From contig JALHOR010000054.1 in NCBI GenBank assembly GCA_022842885.1, positions 1 to 35,284 on the forward strand: a stretch of DNA of 35,284 nucleotides, given 5' to 3'. The number at the start of each line of letters is the position of its first letter. Position 1 is the first letter of the stretch. Origin of the DNA: Anaerolineae bacterium (lineage in GTDB: Bacteria; Chloroflexota; Anaerolineae; Aggregatilineales; Phototrophicaceae). Below are positions 8,401 to 16,176 of the stretch, one piece after another. Made by a program: the position numbers and the translations under genes. The notes below the pieces were generated by a model, which made no database searches, was not told the DNA's origin, and saw nothing but the letters and a program-made list of their open reading frames with translations.

Positions 8401-11400
8401 CCCCCGGCATCATGCGCGTTGTTCCCAACCAAGTGCCGTTGGTCGAATTTAAATCTACAATGCGATAGGCATCCCCTAAGCCTTTTTCGATACGGGCATG
8501 GCGGCGCGACACGCGGGGACTATCTAATTTCAGCATTTGCTCATCGCCGCGTCCTAGGCTAATCACCTTGCGGTCTAGCCGAATTGCCAGCGTGGGGAAT
8601 TTTTCGCTGTAGACCACAATCCGGTCATAACCTACTTGGTCATCGGTGACGGGCTGCGGCGTATACATGGGCATTTGCGAGGGCAATTGTTCGCTCATTG
8701 CCACAGTTTTCATGGCATCTAGCCCCACTGCCCCCGCCCCCGCAGGTTGCAGATTGCTCAGGATATTTTGCAGCGCCCGCGATAGTTCAGCGGCATTTTG
8801 GTAACGATTATTGGGGTCTTTTTCCAAACAGCGGACGATAACACGCTCTAAATCCAGCGGCATTCCCGGACGCAGCAATGATGGTTTTGCTAAGGGGTCG
8901 CGGGTATGCATTCGCACTGCTTCGCCCATAGAGCGCGGCGTATACGGGGGCTGCCCAGTGACCAGTTCATACATCACCGTGCCGAGTTCGTAAACATCGC
9001 TACGAACATCAATGCGCCGTCCTTCGGTTTCTTCCGGCGACATATACGAAAAATCCACATTGGCTTGGTCGGTGCCAAATTGTTCGCCCACTTCGGCAGC
9101 TTGTGCCAAGCCGAAATCGGTGAGAATCGGCTGACGAATCAGGCTGCCATCGCCACTGCTAGACGGTGTTTCGCGCATGACAATGTTATCGGGCTTGATG
9201 TCCCGATGAATCAACCCTTGCCCATGAGCATAATGCAGCGCGTCAGCAAGTTGGCGCGTGAAATCAATAATTTCGCTGTATTCGATGGATTTGCCATCCG
9301 TGCGTAAGCGGCGCATATAACCCCGCATAGAGCCGCCCGTGATGAATTCCATCACCATGAAAAAATAATTTTCAATCTGCTCAAACCCGATAACGCGAGC
9401 AATATTGGGATGGTCTAGCGTTTGGCAGATGCGGGCTTCCTCACGGAAACGGTCACGAATGACTTCATTTATCGCCAAGGTTGGGTATAACATCCGTAAC
9501 GCGACTTGGCGCTTGGAACGAGTTTCGGTGGCATCGTAAACTGCTGAGACAGGACCCCTGCCCATGAGGCGCGTAAGGTTATAATGGGAAATTGTGCGTC
9601 CGACCAACGGATCGTCGGATTTTTTCTCTTGGGCTGCCGGAGCCGCCTCTTTTGGTGGTTCAGCGGCGGCAGCGGCTTTCCCGCCCGATTGCTGGGGCGC
9701 ACCTGTTCCGGCTGTTCCGGCGGCAGGTGGCGGTATTTCAAGATCTGAATCGCCCATGAAGGTTTTTTCAATGGCATCGGGTTTCGCAGCAGCCCGGCGT
9801 CTTTCTGTATCGGATAAAACCGATTTTGCACCGGGGGCAGGCTTGGCGGGCGACGCCGGTTTTGCGGCTAATTGCGCGGCTGGGCGGGCTGAACGCGATT
9901 GTGAATCGCCCTTATCGGCGGGTGAGGCGCTTTCGTCTGAATCTAAAATAGACAGCATTTGCTGAATATTGCTGCTGGAAACCGGCAGATTGCTCGCTGG
10001 TTTTTCCGGGGCGGGCGGCTGCGGTTGTTCGGCAGTCGTTTGTGAGGGCGGTGGGTCGCCGGGCTTGGCAGGGACAAGTGGCTTGCCCTTACCGGGAATT
10101 AGTGGGCTGCCGGGGCGCGGCGGCGTTGAGCGTTGATACGCTGGTTTGGCAGTCAATGGTGTTTTGCCCGGTGTCGGCGTAGCGGCAACCGCAGGCGGTG
10201 TCGCAGCACGGGCGGGCGGGGCGGGCTGCACGGGAATTTTTTCAGTTGGTTCTAAGATTTGCGGCGGCTTAGGTGCTGCTGGCGCAGGGGCGGGCTGCAC
10301 GGGAATTTTTTCAGTCGGTTCTAAGATTTGCGGCAACTTAGGCGTAGTCGGTGCCTCCGCTGCGGGCAAATCGTCATCCATCACATCCTCAGCAATGATT
10401 TCAGAGGGGGCTTGCTCAATATCTATATCTGGCATGATAACCGGAGCGATAATAGGCGCGGCAGCTTCTTCGCTGATTGTTTCTACGACGGGCTGTTCAG
10501 CAATTTCCAGCCGCGCCCAATAATCCCCAATTCTAAAAACTTGTCCAATCGCCAGCACCTGCGAATCACCACCGGAAAGGCGTGTATCGTCTAGCCAAGT
10601 GCCGTTGGTTGACCCTAAATCGGCAATGAGATATTGGTGATTAGGCAGCACATCCAAACGAGCGTGCCGCCGCGAGACTTTTTCGCCAACAAGTTGTACT
10701 TGTTGGTCTTCGGCAGTGCCAATCGTCAGCGAGACAACTTCTGTTTCTTTCGCTTGGGGCAGCAGAATGGCAAAAGCCGGGTGGTCTTGGCTGAAAAAGA
10801 CGAGACGCAGTTTGCCTACCGAAAAATCGTCGGTAGCTGGCATAGCGATACCTGCCGGGGGGTCTAGCGGTAATGGCTCCGTCATGTCGGCAGTTGCCAT
10901 TGTATCGGTTGAGGCTTCGCTCTCAAACGCCATCAGCGTGCCATGCAATTCCTGATACATCCGACGCGGATTCAGATTTTGGAGTGCTAGCATCAAGGCT
11001 TCGGCAGTTTGGTAGCGCCGCAGCGGGTCTTTTTCCAGTGCCTTCAGGATAATTTGTTCCAGCGATGCCGGAATTTCTGGGCGCAGTGCCGATGGCGGCG
11101 TTAGCGGGTCTTTGCCGTGCATTCGGGCGGCTTCGGCGATATTGTGGGGCATATACGGCAAGCGCCCGGCAGCCAATTCATAGAGCAGGATACCCAAACT
11201 ATAAATATCGGAACGATTATCGGTACGGTCGCCCAAAGCGTGTTCCGGCGACATATAGGGATAAGTGCCGGCAGGTTGGTCAGTATCGGCGTTTTCATCG
11301 CCCGCGGTCAGCCGTGCCAGCCCAAAATCAGTTAAGACAGGCTGATTATCCAGAAAAGTAACGGATTTCGTGGCGGGGCGCAGGACGACATTATCGGGCT

Positions 11401-11827
11401 TGATGTCACGGTGAATCATGCCTTGGCGATGGGCGTAATCGAGCGCGTCTGCCAATTGGCGCGTAAATTCAATGGCTTCTGGCAGTTCCAACAACTGCCC
11501 TTTTTCCGATAAGCGTTTGATATATGCCCGCAATGTGCCGCCCGATAAAAATTCCATGACCATGAACAGGTCATCATCGGTTTGCTGATACTCCAACACT
11601 TTCACAATGTTGGGGTGATTCAGGCGGGCAACGGCGCTAATTTCGTCTAAAAATTTCTTGCGGAAACTTTCTTGGGAGGCAAGATGCGCGTGCATAAATT
11701 TGAGCGCCACATCCCGTTGTGAACGCAAATCTATCGCCTGATAAACGGCTGCCATGCCGCCCTGCCCCAGCAGTTTATCTATGCGGTAATGTTCGATAGT
11801 TTTGCCGACTGGACTTCTATCAGGCAT
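5423..11827 (-). CDS. giant dual kinase-FHA, transmembrane, TSP3/SH3/glycosidase-like fusion
   Basis: An uninterrupted protein of 2134 residues; positions are numbered from the in-frame GTG at 11836, so subtract 3 for the preferred ATG. Order: Ser/Thr kinase 1 (17-290; K46, E65, HRD 142-144, DFG 170-172); FHA 1 (S388-RRH, N411); Pro/Ala-rich linker; kinase 2 (750-1030; HRD 877-879, DFG 907-909, but R781 in place of the ATP-binding Lys); FHA 2 (S1110-RRH, N1133); beta-sandwich-like region (1260-1480); membrane helix (1493-1516); three to four calcium-type DxDxDG repeats (1553-1637); SH3-like domain (1665-1745); Gly-rich linker; glycoside-hydrolase-like barrel (1800-2137) with IWNEPN (E1919), HPYG (H1997) and ITEFGW (E2050), consistent with retaining clan-A enzymes. 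Topology predicts kinases inside and glycosidase outside. Each domain is clear; the combined role is inferred. Confidence 0.88.
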   Translation of the reverse strand: MPDRSPVGKTIEHYRIDKLLGQGGMAAVYQAIDLRSQRDVALKFMHAHLASQESFRKKFLDEISAVARLNHPNIVKVLEYQQTDDDLFMVMEFLSGGTLRAYIKRLSEKGQLLELPEAIEFTRQLADALDYAHRQGMIHRDIKPDNVVLRPATKSVTFLDNQPVLTDFGLARLTAGDENADTDQPAGTYPYMSPEHALGDRTDNRSDIYSLGILLYELAAGRLPYMPHNIAEAARMHGKDPLTPPSALRPEIPASLEQIILKALEKDPLRRYQTAEALMLALQNLNPRRMYQELHGTLMAFESEASTDTMATADMTEPLPLDPPAGIAMPATDDFSVGKLRLVFFSQDHPAFAILLPQAKETEVVSLTIGTAEDQQVQLVGEKVSRRHARLDVLPNHQYLIADLGSTNGTWLDDTRLSGGDSQVLAIGQVFRIGDYWARLEIAEQPVVETISEEAAAPIIAPVIMPDIDIEQAPSEIIAEDVMDDDLPAAEAPTTPKLPQILEPTEKIPVQPAPAPAAPKPPQILEPTEKIPVQPAPPARAATPPAVAATPTPGKTPLTAKPAYQRSTPPRPGSPLIPGKGKPLVPAKPGDPPPSQTTAEQPQPPAPEKPASNLPVSSSNIQQMLSILDSDESASPADKGDSQSRSARPAAQLAAKPASPAKPAPGAKSVLSDTERRRAAAKPDAIEKTFMGDSDLEIPPPAAGTAGTGAPQQSGGKAAAAAEPPKEAAPAAQEKKSDDPLVGRTISHYNLTRLMGRGPVSAVYDATETRSKRQVALRMLYPTLAINEVIRDRFREEARICQTLDHPNIARVIGFEQIENYFFMVMEFITGGSMRGYMRRLRTDGKSIEYSEIIDFTRQLADALHYAHGQGLIHRDIKPDNIVMRETPSSSGDGSLIRQPILTDFGLAQAAEVGEQFGTDQANVDFSYMSPEETEGRRIDVRSDVYELGTVMYELVTGQPPYTPRSMGEAVRMHTRDPLAKPSLLRPGMPLDLERVIVRCLEKDPNNRYQNAAELSRALQNILSNLQPAGAGAVGLDAMKTVAMSEQLPSQMPMYTPQPVTDDQVGYDRIVVYSEKFPTLAIRLDRKVISLGRGDEQMLKLDSPRVSRRHARIEKGLGDAYRIVDLNSTNGTWLGTTRMMPGVAEVWSTDKTVRIGDYWLRLEQNVQKSIQPTFRQPPGVAVPHGMPMPAAPGMPAVAPRSSAPQPMVYGQFIPATAAPLLTNVDDPDAISTDLQARQAAKDTTPPPKLKPAEQDKIGLSVPIKVVTVAPGSSITLSLEVHNQSERVDHFKVEVNGLPQEWYTVLSAPLYLLPNNRETTSITFHPPLASSSSAGAHAFEIHVSASAQMQRDQSGNEVKTRDGKLIKLKAVAEQGTLIIQPFQGFTALLDPTRARGKMRPEVTITNTGNTHTSYMIEARDREQMLLLEMSGKQYRLAPGQSDYASIRIKPRGRPFLGVERSYPFEAVVTPLDSKVPPQTLTGDYTVKPRFPIWILSFLILAIVLCALLSLFLFSQYNALLAQTQTVTAQAVTATFQTALAQTPVVATEIALSDPDSDGLSNIREGQLGTDPNNADTDADGLNDGEEVRIWGTDPLKRDTDGDSLTDGTEVNVLGTDPLRPDTDGDGKPDNEDETPTSASTPTPTAFPTIVGSNGDICPGSPPTRLQIGVTARVEPGGVSNRLRDNPGISAGQQIGQMPPESRFRVIGGPVCDAEQQLRWWQVDYNGVIGWTAEGVGEEYYIGPLDGDGGGGGSASGGGGGATTGDVVAAPSGDVAPNPDVVAAIDAAIANSPQITSVGLDRSRMGAQLYMDAGWQTALNQTGDLGVGWIKIQVNWEQMQPDAPGQVSSEMETLENNLRAADARGYKILLGIAKAPRWSRSVIDQGGPPDRPQVLADFLTLLLTRTGGIVDAIEIWNEPNLKFEWNGILPFTGEGYMQLFLPAYNAIKATAPNVKIVVAGLAPTTDTAGSIDDRKFFRQMYAAGLGGLSDVVVGIHPYGWGNAPESSCCNLIEGRGWDDNRRFFFRDTLADYRTIMLENNHPVPLWITEFGWATWADLPGEAPEPWMTYTTLIDQANHTIRAFQMGQKLDFVGPMILWNLNFGNQQTVNSRNSFAAYSLFIEGVGMRPVFGSLVPR
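6926..7180 (-). repeat. thrombospondin type-3-like calcium-binding repeats in the giant protein
   Basis: The coding sequence for residues about 1553-1637 holds serial DPDSDGL, DTDADGL, DTDGDSL and DTDGDGK units, each followed by a G-T-D-P step. The similar units make the DNA itself repetitive (recurring CCATCGGTATCG and GGGTCAGTCCCC blocks). Such repeats bind calcium in extracellular proteins and act as a rigid spacer, here between the membrane helix and the SH3-like/glycosidase part. Confidence 0.8.
10221..10340 (-). repeat. 69-bp in-frame tandem duplication in the Pro-rich linker
   Basis: A near-identical 51-nt segment occurs at 10221-10271 and 10290-10340, offset by exactly 69 bp (23 codons). 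Both copies encode QILEPTEKIPVQPAP. The offset keeps the reading frame. This is a recent duplication in the linker between FHA 1 and kinase 2. Confidence 0.85.
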
Positions 11828-11912
11828 GATGCACACTCACATCTTCAAGAGGATACGTGCTTGTATTATAGCCAGCAAAGCACCTCACAATCAAATACAG
11901 ATGCGGTATTGT

Positions 11913-12866
11913 CTAAAATTGTTTGAAGAATGTATCCACAATGGCGCTCCACTCTTTTTCAAACGACATTCCCATCGCCCAATGCCCATAATCTATTTCC
12001 ACATATTCTTTGTGTCCACCTAATCGCTCAAAATTGTGTTTTGTCACCGCTGGCGATACCATTTTGTCGCGGGTTTGGTTAATGACCAACACAGGCAGAG
12101 GGTTATTCTCCAAAGCAATCGCCGGGGGCGTTCTAAAGGTGCTGTCCATATAGCGTAGTGTTACCCATTGAATCGGATAGGGGTCGTGCTGATAGTGCCG
12201 ATAAAAATCGGTGTTGCGCTCATCTACCATCTTGCTAAATTTCCCCAATAACTTGTAGGGAATCCGTAAATTAGGTAACACTGAGGCTAACAAATGAACC
12301 AAAGTAGCGAACAATTCAGGTAGCTTAGGCAGCCCGGCAAAAGCGGCAAAACGGGAAACTGCCAGCGTATCGGCTGGATTGCCAAAATCGTATAAATTAT
12401 GGCACACTAGCGCACTCACGGGCGCACCGGCTGCGGCGGCTTTATAGGTCAGCGCCCCGCCCAAACTGCCACCTGCCATGAACAATTTGCCACTGTAACG
12501 CTGCCGCGCCCAACAGGCAGCATCCACAATATTCTGAACAAATTGACTCATCAAAAAATCACCCCGATCCCCTTCTGATAGCCCTTGTCCGCGCTGGTCA
12601 GGCAAAATAACGGTATAGCCACAGTCATATAAGGCGAGTGCCAACGGAATAAATAACCGCGAATAACCGCCACCCCCATGATTAAAGATAATCGTTGGAG
12701 CATCGTTATTGGGTTGTTCGTAAACATCCATGTGAATCTTAACCCCGCCAGACACAATACAAAATTCTTGGCGCAGGCTATCCGCGCGAACAACATCCGT
12801 CGGTGAATGATAAATACGCCAATACTCACGTTGGGCAGCACCTATAAGCGGCATTGTGACTTGCAT
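11913..12866 (-). CDS. alpha/beta hydrolase (serine hydrolase)
   Basis: A 317-residue cytoplasmic protein with the alpha/beta-hydrolase layout: oxyanion-region HGGGG at 63-67, DQRGQGLS at 90-97, nucleophile elbow G-G-S134-L-G-G, likely acid D267 (QTRDKMVSP) and His H295 (YGHWAMG). It resembles monoacylglycerol-lipase or acyl-esterase type hydrolases; the substrate cannot be read from the sequence. The start at 12866 is chosen because AAAGG lies 10 nt upstream; longer in-frame forms begin at 12884 or at a TTG at 12905. The gene diverges from a TetR regulator with two palindromes between them, so repression by that regulator with release by a hydrophobic ligand is plausible but inferred. Confidence 0.88.
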   Translation of the reverse strand: MQVTMPLIGAAQREYWRIYHSPTDVVRADSLRQEFCIVSGGVKIHMDVYEQPNNDAPTIIFNHGGGGYSRLFIPLALALYDCGYTVILPDQRGQGLSEGDRGDFLMSQFVQNIVDAACWARQRYSGKLFMAGGSLGGALTYKAAAAGAPVSALVCHNLYDFGNPADTLAVSRFAAFAGLPKLPELFATLVHLLASVLPNLRIPYKLLGKFSKMVDERNTDFYRHYQHDPYPIQWVTLRYMDSTFRTPPAIALENNPLPVLVINQTRDKMVSPAVTKHNFERLGGHKEYVEIDYGHWAMGMSFEKEWSAIVDTFFKQF

Positions 12867-12916
12867 CGTGATGGAACCTTTCATCGAAAATAGTACCTGT
12901 TTCAAAAGTTGGATGT

Positions 12917-12988
12917 AGGCTGCATGGCAACCAGCAGCCTCTTTTCCAGTGCTTTCTTGTTGTTTTTATCAGATTAGGCTATTCTGAT
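12917..12988. promoter_or_regulatory. two inverted repeats in the hydrolase/TetR divergent gap
   Basis: AGGCTGC and GCAGCCT (12917-12923 / 12934-12940) flank a 10-nt spacer. ATCAGA and TCTGAT (12968-12973 / 12983-12988) flank a 9-nt spacer. Both fit the size of TetR-family operators and sit between two divergent genes. Which one, if either, is bound is not known. Confidence 0.4.
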
Positions 12989-13033
12989 GTCGGGTGCAAC
13001 GCAGAATGTTACTTAGTAGACAAGTGTTCAATA

Positions 13034-13609
13034 ATGGATAGACGATACCTGCGAACTGAGAAATTGCTGATTCATACCATGCTGGCGCTCATCTCGGAAA
13101 AAGCCTTCCAAACAATCACCATTGCGGAGATTGTGACTCGCGCCAATATTGCCCGTAAAACCTTTTATGCTCATTACAACGATAAACAACAACTTTTGTG
13201 GCACAGTTTGGAATATCATTTTCAATCGTTGGAGCAAGCCACTACCAACCTTAACCCCGATACCTTGCTCATGGACAATAAACCCTTAAGTTACCCTGTC
13301 TTTAAACATGTTGCTGAATATCACCTGTTTTATCGAACTATGCTTGAGGGGCAAGAGAATCCAGCTTTTGTGTACCAGTTTTGGGATTATTTAGCACAAC
13401 AATCGTATCGCAAACATCAAACCCTGCGGGAAATTGCCCCTTTTATGAGTGTGCCGCCAGAATTAACAGCCGAAATTCTCGCGGGGGCATTATTGGGGGC
13501 GCTGCGCTGGTGGCTGCGCGGCGGGATGGAGGCTACACCAGAACAGATGGCGTATCGGTTTAGTCAATTGATGGCACCGGGAGTCTTGCAATCATTGGGT
13601 TTGGAGTAA
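13034..13609 (+). CDS. TetR/AcrR family transcriptional regulator
   Basis: A 191-residue one-component regulator. The N-terminal helix-turn-helix lies at about 28-50 (TIAEIVTRANIARKTFYAHY), with the family's typical xTFYxHYxxK ending. The C-terminal helical domain (about 70-185) would bind an unidentified ligand and form the dimer. ATG at 13034 is the natural start, immediately before the conserved N-terminal helix. It is divergent from the alpha/beta hydrolase gene and convergent with the ABC permease gene. The hydrolase promoter and its own are the likely targets. Confidence 0.9.
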   Translation: MDRRYLRTEKLLIHTMLALISEKAFQTITIAEIVTRANIARKTFYAHYNDKQQLLWHSLEYHFQSLEQATTNLNPDTLLMDNKPLSYPVFKHVAEYHLFYRTMLEGQENPAFVYQFWDYLAQQSYRKHQTLREIAPFMSVPPELTAEILAGALLGALRWWLRGGMEATPEQMAYRFSQLMAPGVLQSLGLE

Positions 13610-13620
13610 CAAGAATTTCG

Positions 13621-13651
13621 CTAGGGCGGCTAATAGAACGAGTCGCCCTAG
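13621..13651. terminator. hairpin between convergent genes
   Basis: An 8-bp stem CTAGGGCG / CGCCCTAG with a 15-nt loop lies between the stop codons of the TetR gene (13609) and the ABC permease gene (13664). It lacks a T-tract on either side. It is well placed as a shared terminator but could be only a structural element. Confidence 0.4.
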
Positions 13652-13663
13652 TGAGGGTGGCAA

Positions 13664-15205
13664 CTAGCGGATAATTGTTTGCAACATGGGGAATGTGACA
13701 AAAGTTTCTACGATGGCTGCCAAAATCAGCCCCGGAATAACGATGCCTACGCCAATTTTGAGCGTATCACCGAAGGTTTCCAGCCACGCTTGTCCCACTG
13801 TTTTGCCTTCGGGCGGACGGGTAATAATCGCGCCCAGACGGAAAATGGCAGCCGCCGCAATCGTAATCACTGGAATTTCAATGATGCCGTGCGGTACAAC
13901 CCCGGCAATGAACAGCGTTAAATCGAATCCAGCGATAACAAATTGACTCAGCAGATAGCCCAAAATGAAATACGTGGGTGGCGTCAAAATATAGGTCATC
14001 ACACCAAAACTGAACAACGAGAGCAGCAGCGTCGCCAGCAAAACGCGCCCATTTTGCCACACGATAAACATGAAGGTTTCGGCACCAAAAGCAGGCAGCG
14101 CCATTGACTGGAAGGCTTCCGAAATATCAAAGCGTGAGGCGGTATCCAACGGCAAACGCCATTGGGGTAACTGCCCTATCACAAACCCGCCTGCAAAGGC
14201 GACGATGAAAATGATAATCGTTAAACCCATAGCAACACGCATTTTGCCCAAGCTGTAGGGGATAGCGCGGGTGTACCAAGTGATGATGTTGGTGGCAGCG
14301 CCGCCTTTATTATCCATCGCCCGGAAATAGTGCCACAATTTTTTGCCTGTGCGCGGCAGATTCAAGTTATCAATGGTGCGTCCCAACAGTTCTTCGCGGT
14401 TAAAAATGCTGTTGCCCAAGCGCAGCAGCAGCACCACCACAATCACCATCCCGGCGGCAATTGCCCACAATGCCCCAATGCCATTCGGTGATTCGGCATC
14501 AGGCGCAAGGAACATGATGATACTTTCGCCATTAATAACCAGCGTCATGGGGATAATGATGAAACTTGCCAACAGATTGGCAGCGCGGGTACTGGTTGTT
14601 TGGCTGCTGACGACGACAGCGCCTGTCACCATGACCAATGCCTGCACAATCGTCAGCAAGAAAATTTGCACGACCAGCATAATCGGCGGCGACCAAATTA
14701 GGGTGGGTGAATTAAATAGGAAAAACAGATAGACCAACATGCCGCCAAAACTGGCAGTCAGCGGCGGGATCATGGCGGCGAGTGTTTTGCCGATATACAG
14801 TTCGGTGTTGGTCAGCGGCGTACTCAGCAGCGGTTCAAGGCTGCGGCGTTCTTTTTCCCCAACGAAGGTTTCCAACGCAATTACCAGCGAAATCGAAATG
14901 GGGAAGAAGCCGACAATCATCAGCAAAAAGGGAATAGTGCGCTCACCGATGAGTTCTGCGCCATAACCCCGCAAAAAATCAGCAAATTCATTGGCGACAT
15001 TTTGCGCCAAAAACGGGAAGAAAAACGTCAATAACACGATCGGGGCGATAATACGCCAATCTCTAAAGCTATCGCGTACTTCGCGCCGTGTGATAATGAG
15101 CGCATTGCGTAAGGTCTGCGCGATGCCTTTGCGCGGCGCTATGTCCAAGTCGGTGTCATAGCCAGTGTCTAATGTTTGGGAAGTGGTTTTCAGTGTGGTC
15201 GCCAT
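13664..15205 (-). CDS. ABC-2 type permease with a SpoIIM-like C-terminal domain
   Basis: A 513-residue polytopic membrane protein. Residues about 28-265 are an ABC-2/NatB-like export permease: a cytoplasmic helix (TRREVRDSFRDWR), about six membrane helices, and the cytosolic GEKERRSLEPLLSTP segment typical of the family. Residues about 320-507 match the SpoIIM/DUF95 family, with the signature VPHGIIEIP at 437-445, a following AAAIFRLG and the final AAIVETFVT. SpoIIM homologues are usually separate proteins, often near such transporters. The start is 2 bp after the stop of the ATPase gene, so the two form one operon and one transporter. Exported substrate unknown. Confidence 0.88.
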   Translation of the reverse strand: MATTLKTTSQTLDTGYDTDLDIAPRKGIAQTLRNALIITRREVRDSFRDWRIIAPIVLLTFFFPFLAQNVANEFADFLRGYGAELIGERTIPFLLMIVGFFPISISLVIALETFVGEKERRSLEPLLSTPLTNTELYIGKTLAAMIPPLTASFGGMLVYLFFLFNSPTLIWSPPIMLVVQIFLLTIVQALVMVTGAVVVSSQTTSTRAANLLASFIIIPMTLVINGESIIMFLAPDAESPNGIGALWAIAAGMVIVVVLLLRLGNSIFNREELLGRTIDNLNLPRTGKKLWHYFRAMDNKGGAATNIITWYTRAIPYSLGKMRVAMGLTIIIFIVAFAGGFVIGQLPQWRLPLDTASRFDISEAFQSMALPAFGAETFMFIVWQNGRVLLATLLLSLFSFGVMTYILTPPTYFILGYLLSQFVIAGFDLTLFIAGVVPHGIIEIPVITIAAAAIFRLGAIITRPPEGKTVGQAWLETFGDTLKIGVGIVIPGLILAAIVETFVTFPMLQTIIR

Positions 15206-15207
15206 GA

Positions 15208-16143
15208 TTAATTTTTCCGTTCCTGCGCTTCATCTTCTTGTACGACTTGCAAGTAAATATCTTCCAAGGTGCGCGTCATCTGTGTGAGGGTAACAACTTC
15301 AATCCCTAATCCGACCAAGTGCCGCAAGAGTGCCGGATTAGTGGTATAGGGGTCGGGCGTGGTGTATTGTAACCAAGTATCGCCCTGCGCGACGATAGTC
15401 ACCATCGCTTGTAAATCCTGCTCTAAGCCATGAGTGCTGCCATTCACGCGCAGTTCCAGCGTGGGCACCCCGGCAAACTGGTGTGCCAATTGGTCAAGCG
15501 TGCCATTGGCGATAATGCGCCCATGCCGAATGATAGCGATATGATTGGCAAGCGTTTGCGCTTCGGTCAGGTTATGTGTGGTAATCAAAAATGTGCGTTC
15601 ATCGCGCTGGAGTTCGATGATGGCATCGCGCACTTGTTTGGCACTTTGCGGATCCATCGCTGAAGTCGGTTCATCCAAGAGCAGCACCGGGGGATTGTGC
15701 AGCAGCGCCCGCACCAATGCCAATTTTTGCTTCATGCCTTTGCTATAATCCCCAACGCGGCGGTGCATGGCATCTTCTAAGCCGAAGCGGGTCATCAACT
15801 CTATGGCGCGGCGGCGGCGGTCTACTTTGGGCAAGTGATAGACATCCCCAAAAAAGTCGAGATATTCCAAGCCTTTCATGCGTTCATACAGCCCATGCTG
15901 TTCGGTCAGCACGCCCACCTGCGCCCGTACTTTTTCCGGGTGACGCACCACATCATACCCGGCAATTTTTGCCGAACCGGACGTGGGCGCAAGGATAGAG
16001 GTCATCATGCGGACAGTCGTGGTTTTCCCGGCACCATTCGGTCCCAACATTGCCAACACTTCGCCTGCACCCACCGTCAATGTCACCCCAGAAACAGCGC
16101 GAAACCCATCAAATTCTTTGGTCAAGTCTTGCGTTTCAATCAT
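15208..16143 (-). CDS. ABC transporter ATP-binding protein (NatA-like exporter)
   Basis: A 311-residue nucleotide-binding subunit. Walker A GPNGAGKT at 34-41, Q-loop Q82, signature YSKGMKQK at 133-140, Walker B LLLDEP at 154-159 and switch His H190 are all present. The roughly 80 residues after the core carry the small regulatory fold common in exporter ATPases of the NatA/CcmA type. It would energise the membrane protein encoded 2 bp downstream. GGCAGGAT precedes the ATG at a good distance. Upstream lie a TTGACA/TATGAT promoter and a 19-bp palindrome just after the -10 box, so regulation by a dimeric repressor is likely. Confidence 0.92.
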   Translation of the reverse strand: MIETQDLTKEFDGFRAVSGVTLTVGAGEVLAMLGPNGAGKTTTVRMMTSILAPTSGSAKIAGYDVVRHPEKVRAQVGVLTEQHGLYERMKGLEYLDFFGDVYHLPKVDRRRRAIELMTRFGLEDAMHRRVGDYSKGMKQKLALVRALLHNPPVLLLDEPTSAMDPQSAKQVRDAIIELQRDERTFLITTHNLTEAQTLANHIAIIRHGRIIANGTLDQLAHQFAGVPTLELRVNGSTHGLEQDLQAMVTIVAQGDTWLQYTTPDPYTTNPALLRHLVGLGIEVVTLTQMTRTLEDIYLQVVQEDEAQERKN

Positions 16144-16157
16144 GGTTCATCCTGCCA

Positions 16158-16176
16158 ATGTTATGAATAATAACAT
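16158..16176 (-). promoter_or_regulatory. candidate operator palindrome before the ABC operon
   Basis: ATGTTATGAATAATAACAT is a perfect 7-bp inverted repeat around a 5-nt centre. It begins within the -10 box and covers the expected transcription start of the ABC exporter operon. This is the classic place for a repressor site. One of the two nearby TetR regulators is a possible binder, but its half-site differs from the palindrome next to the second TetR gene. Confidence 0.5.
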
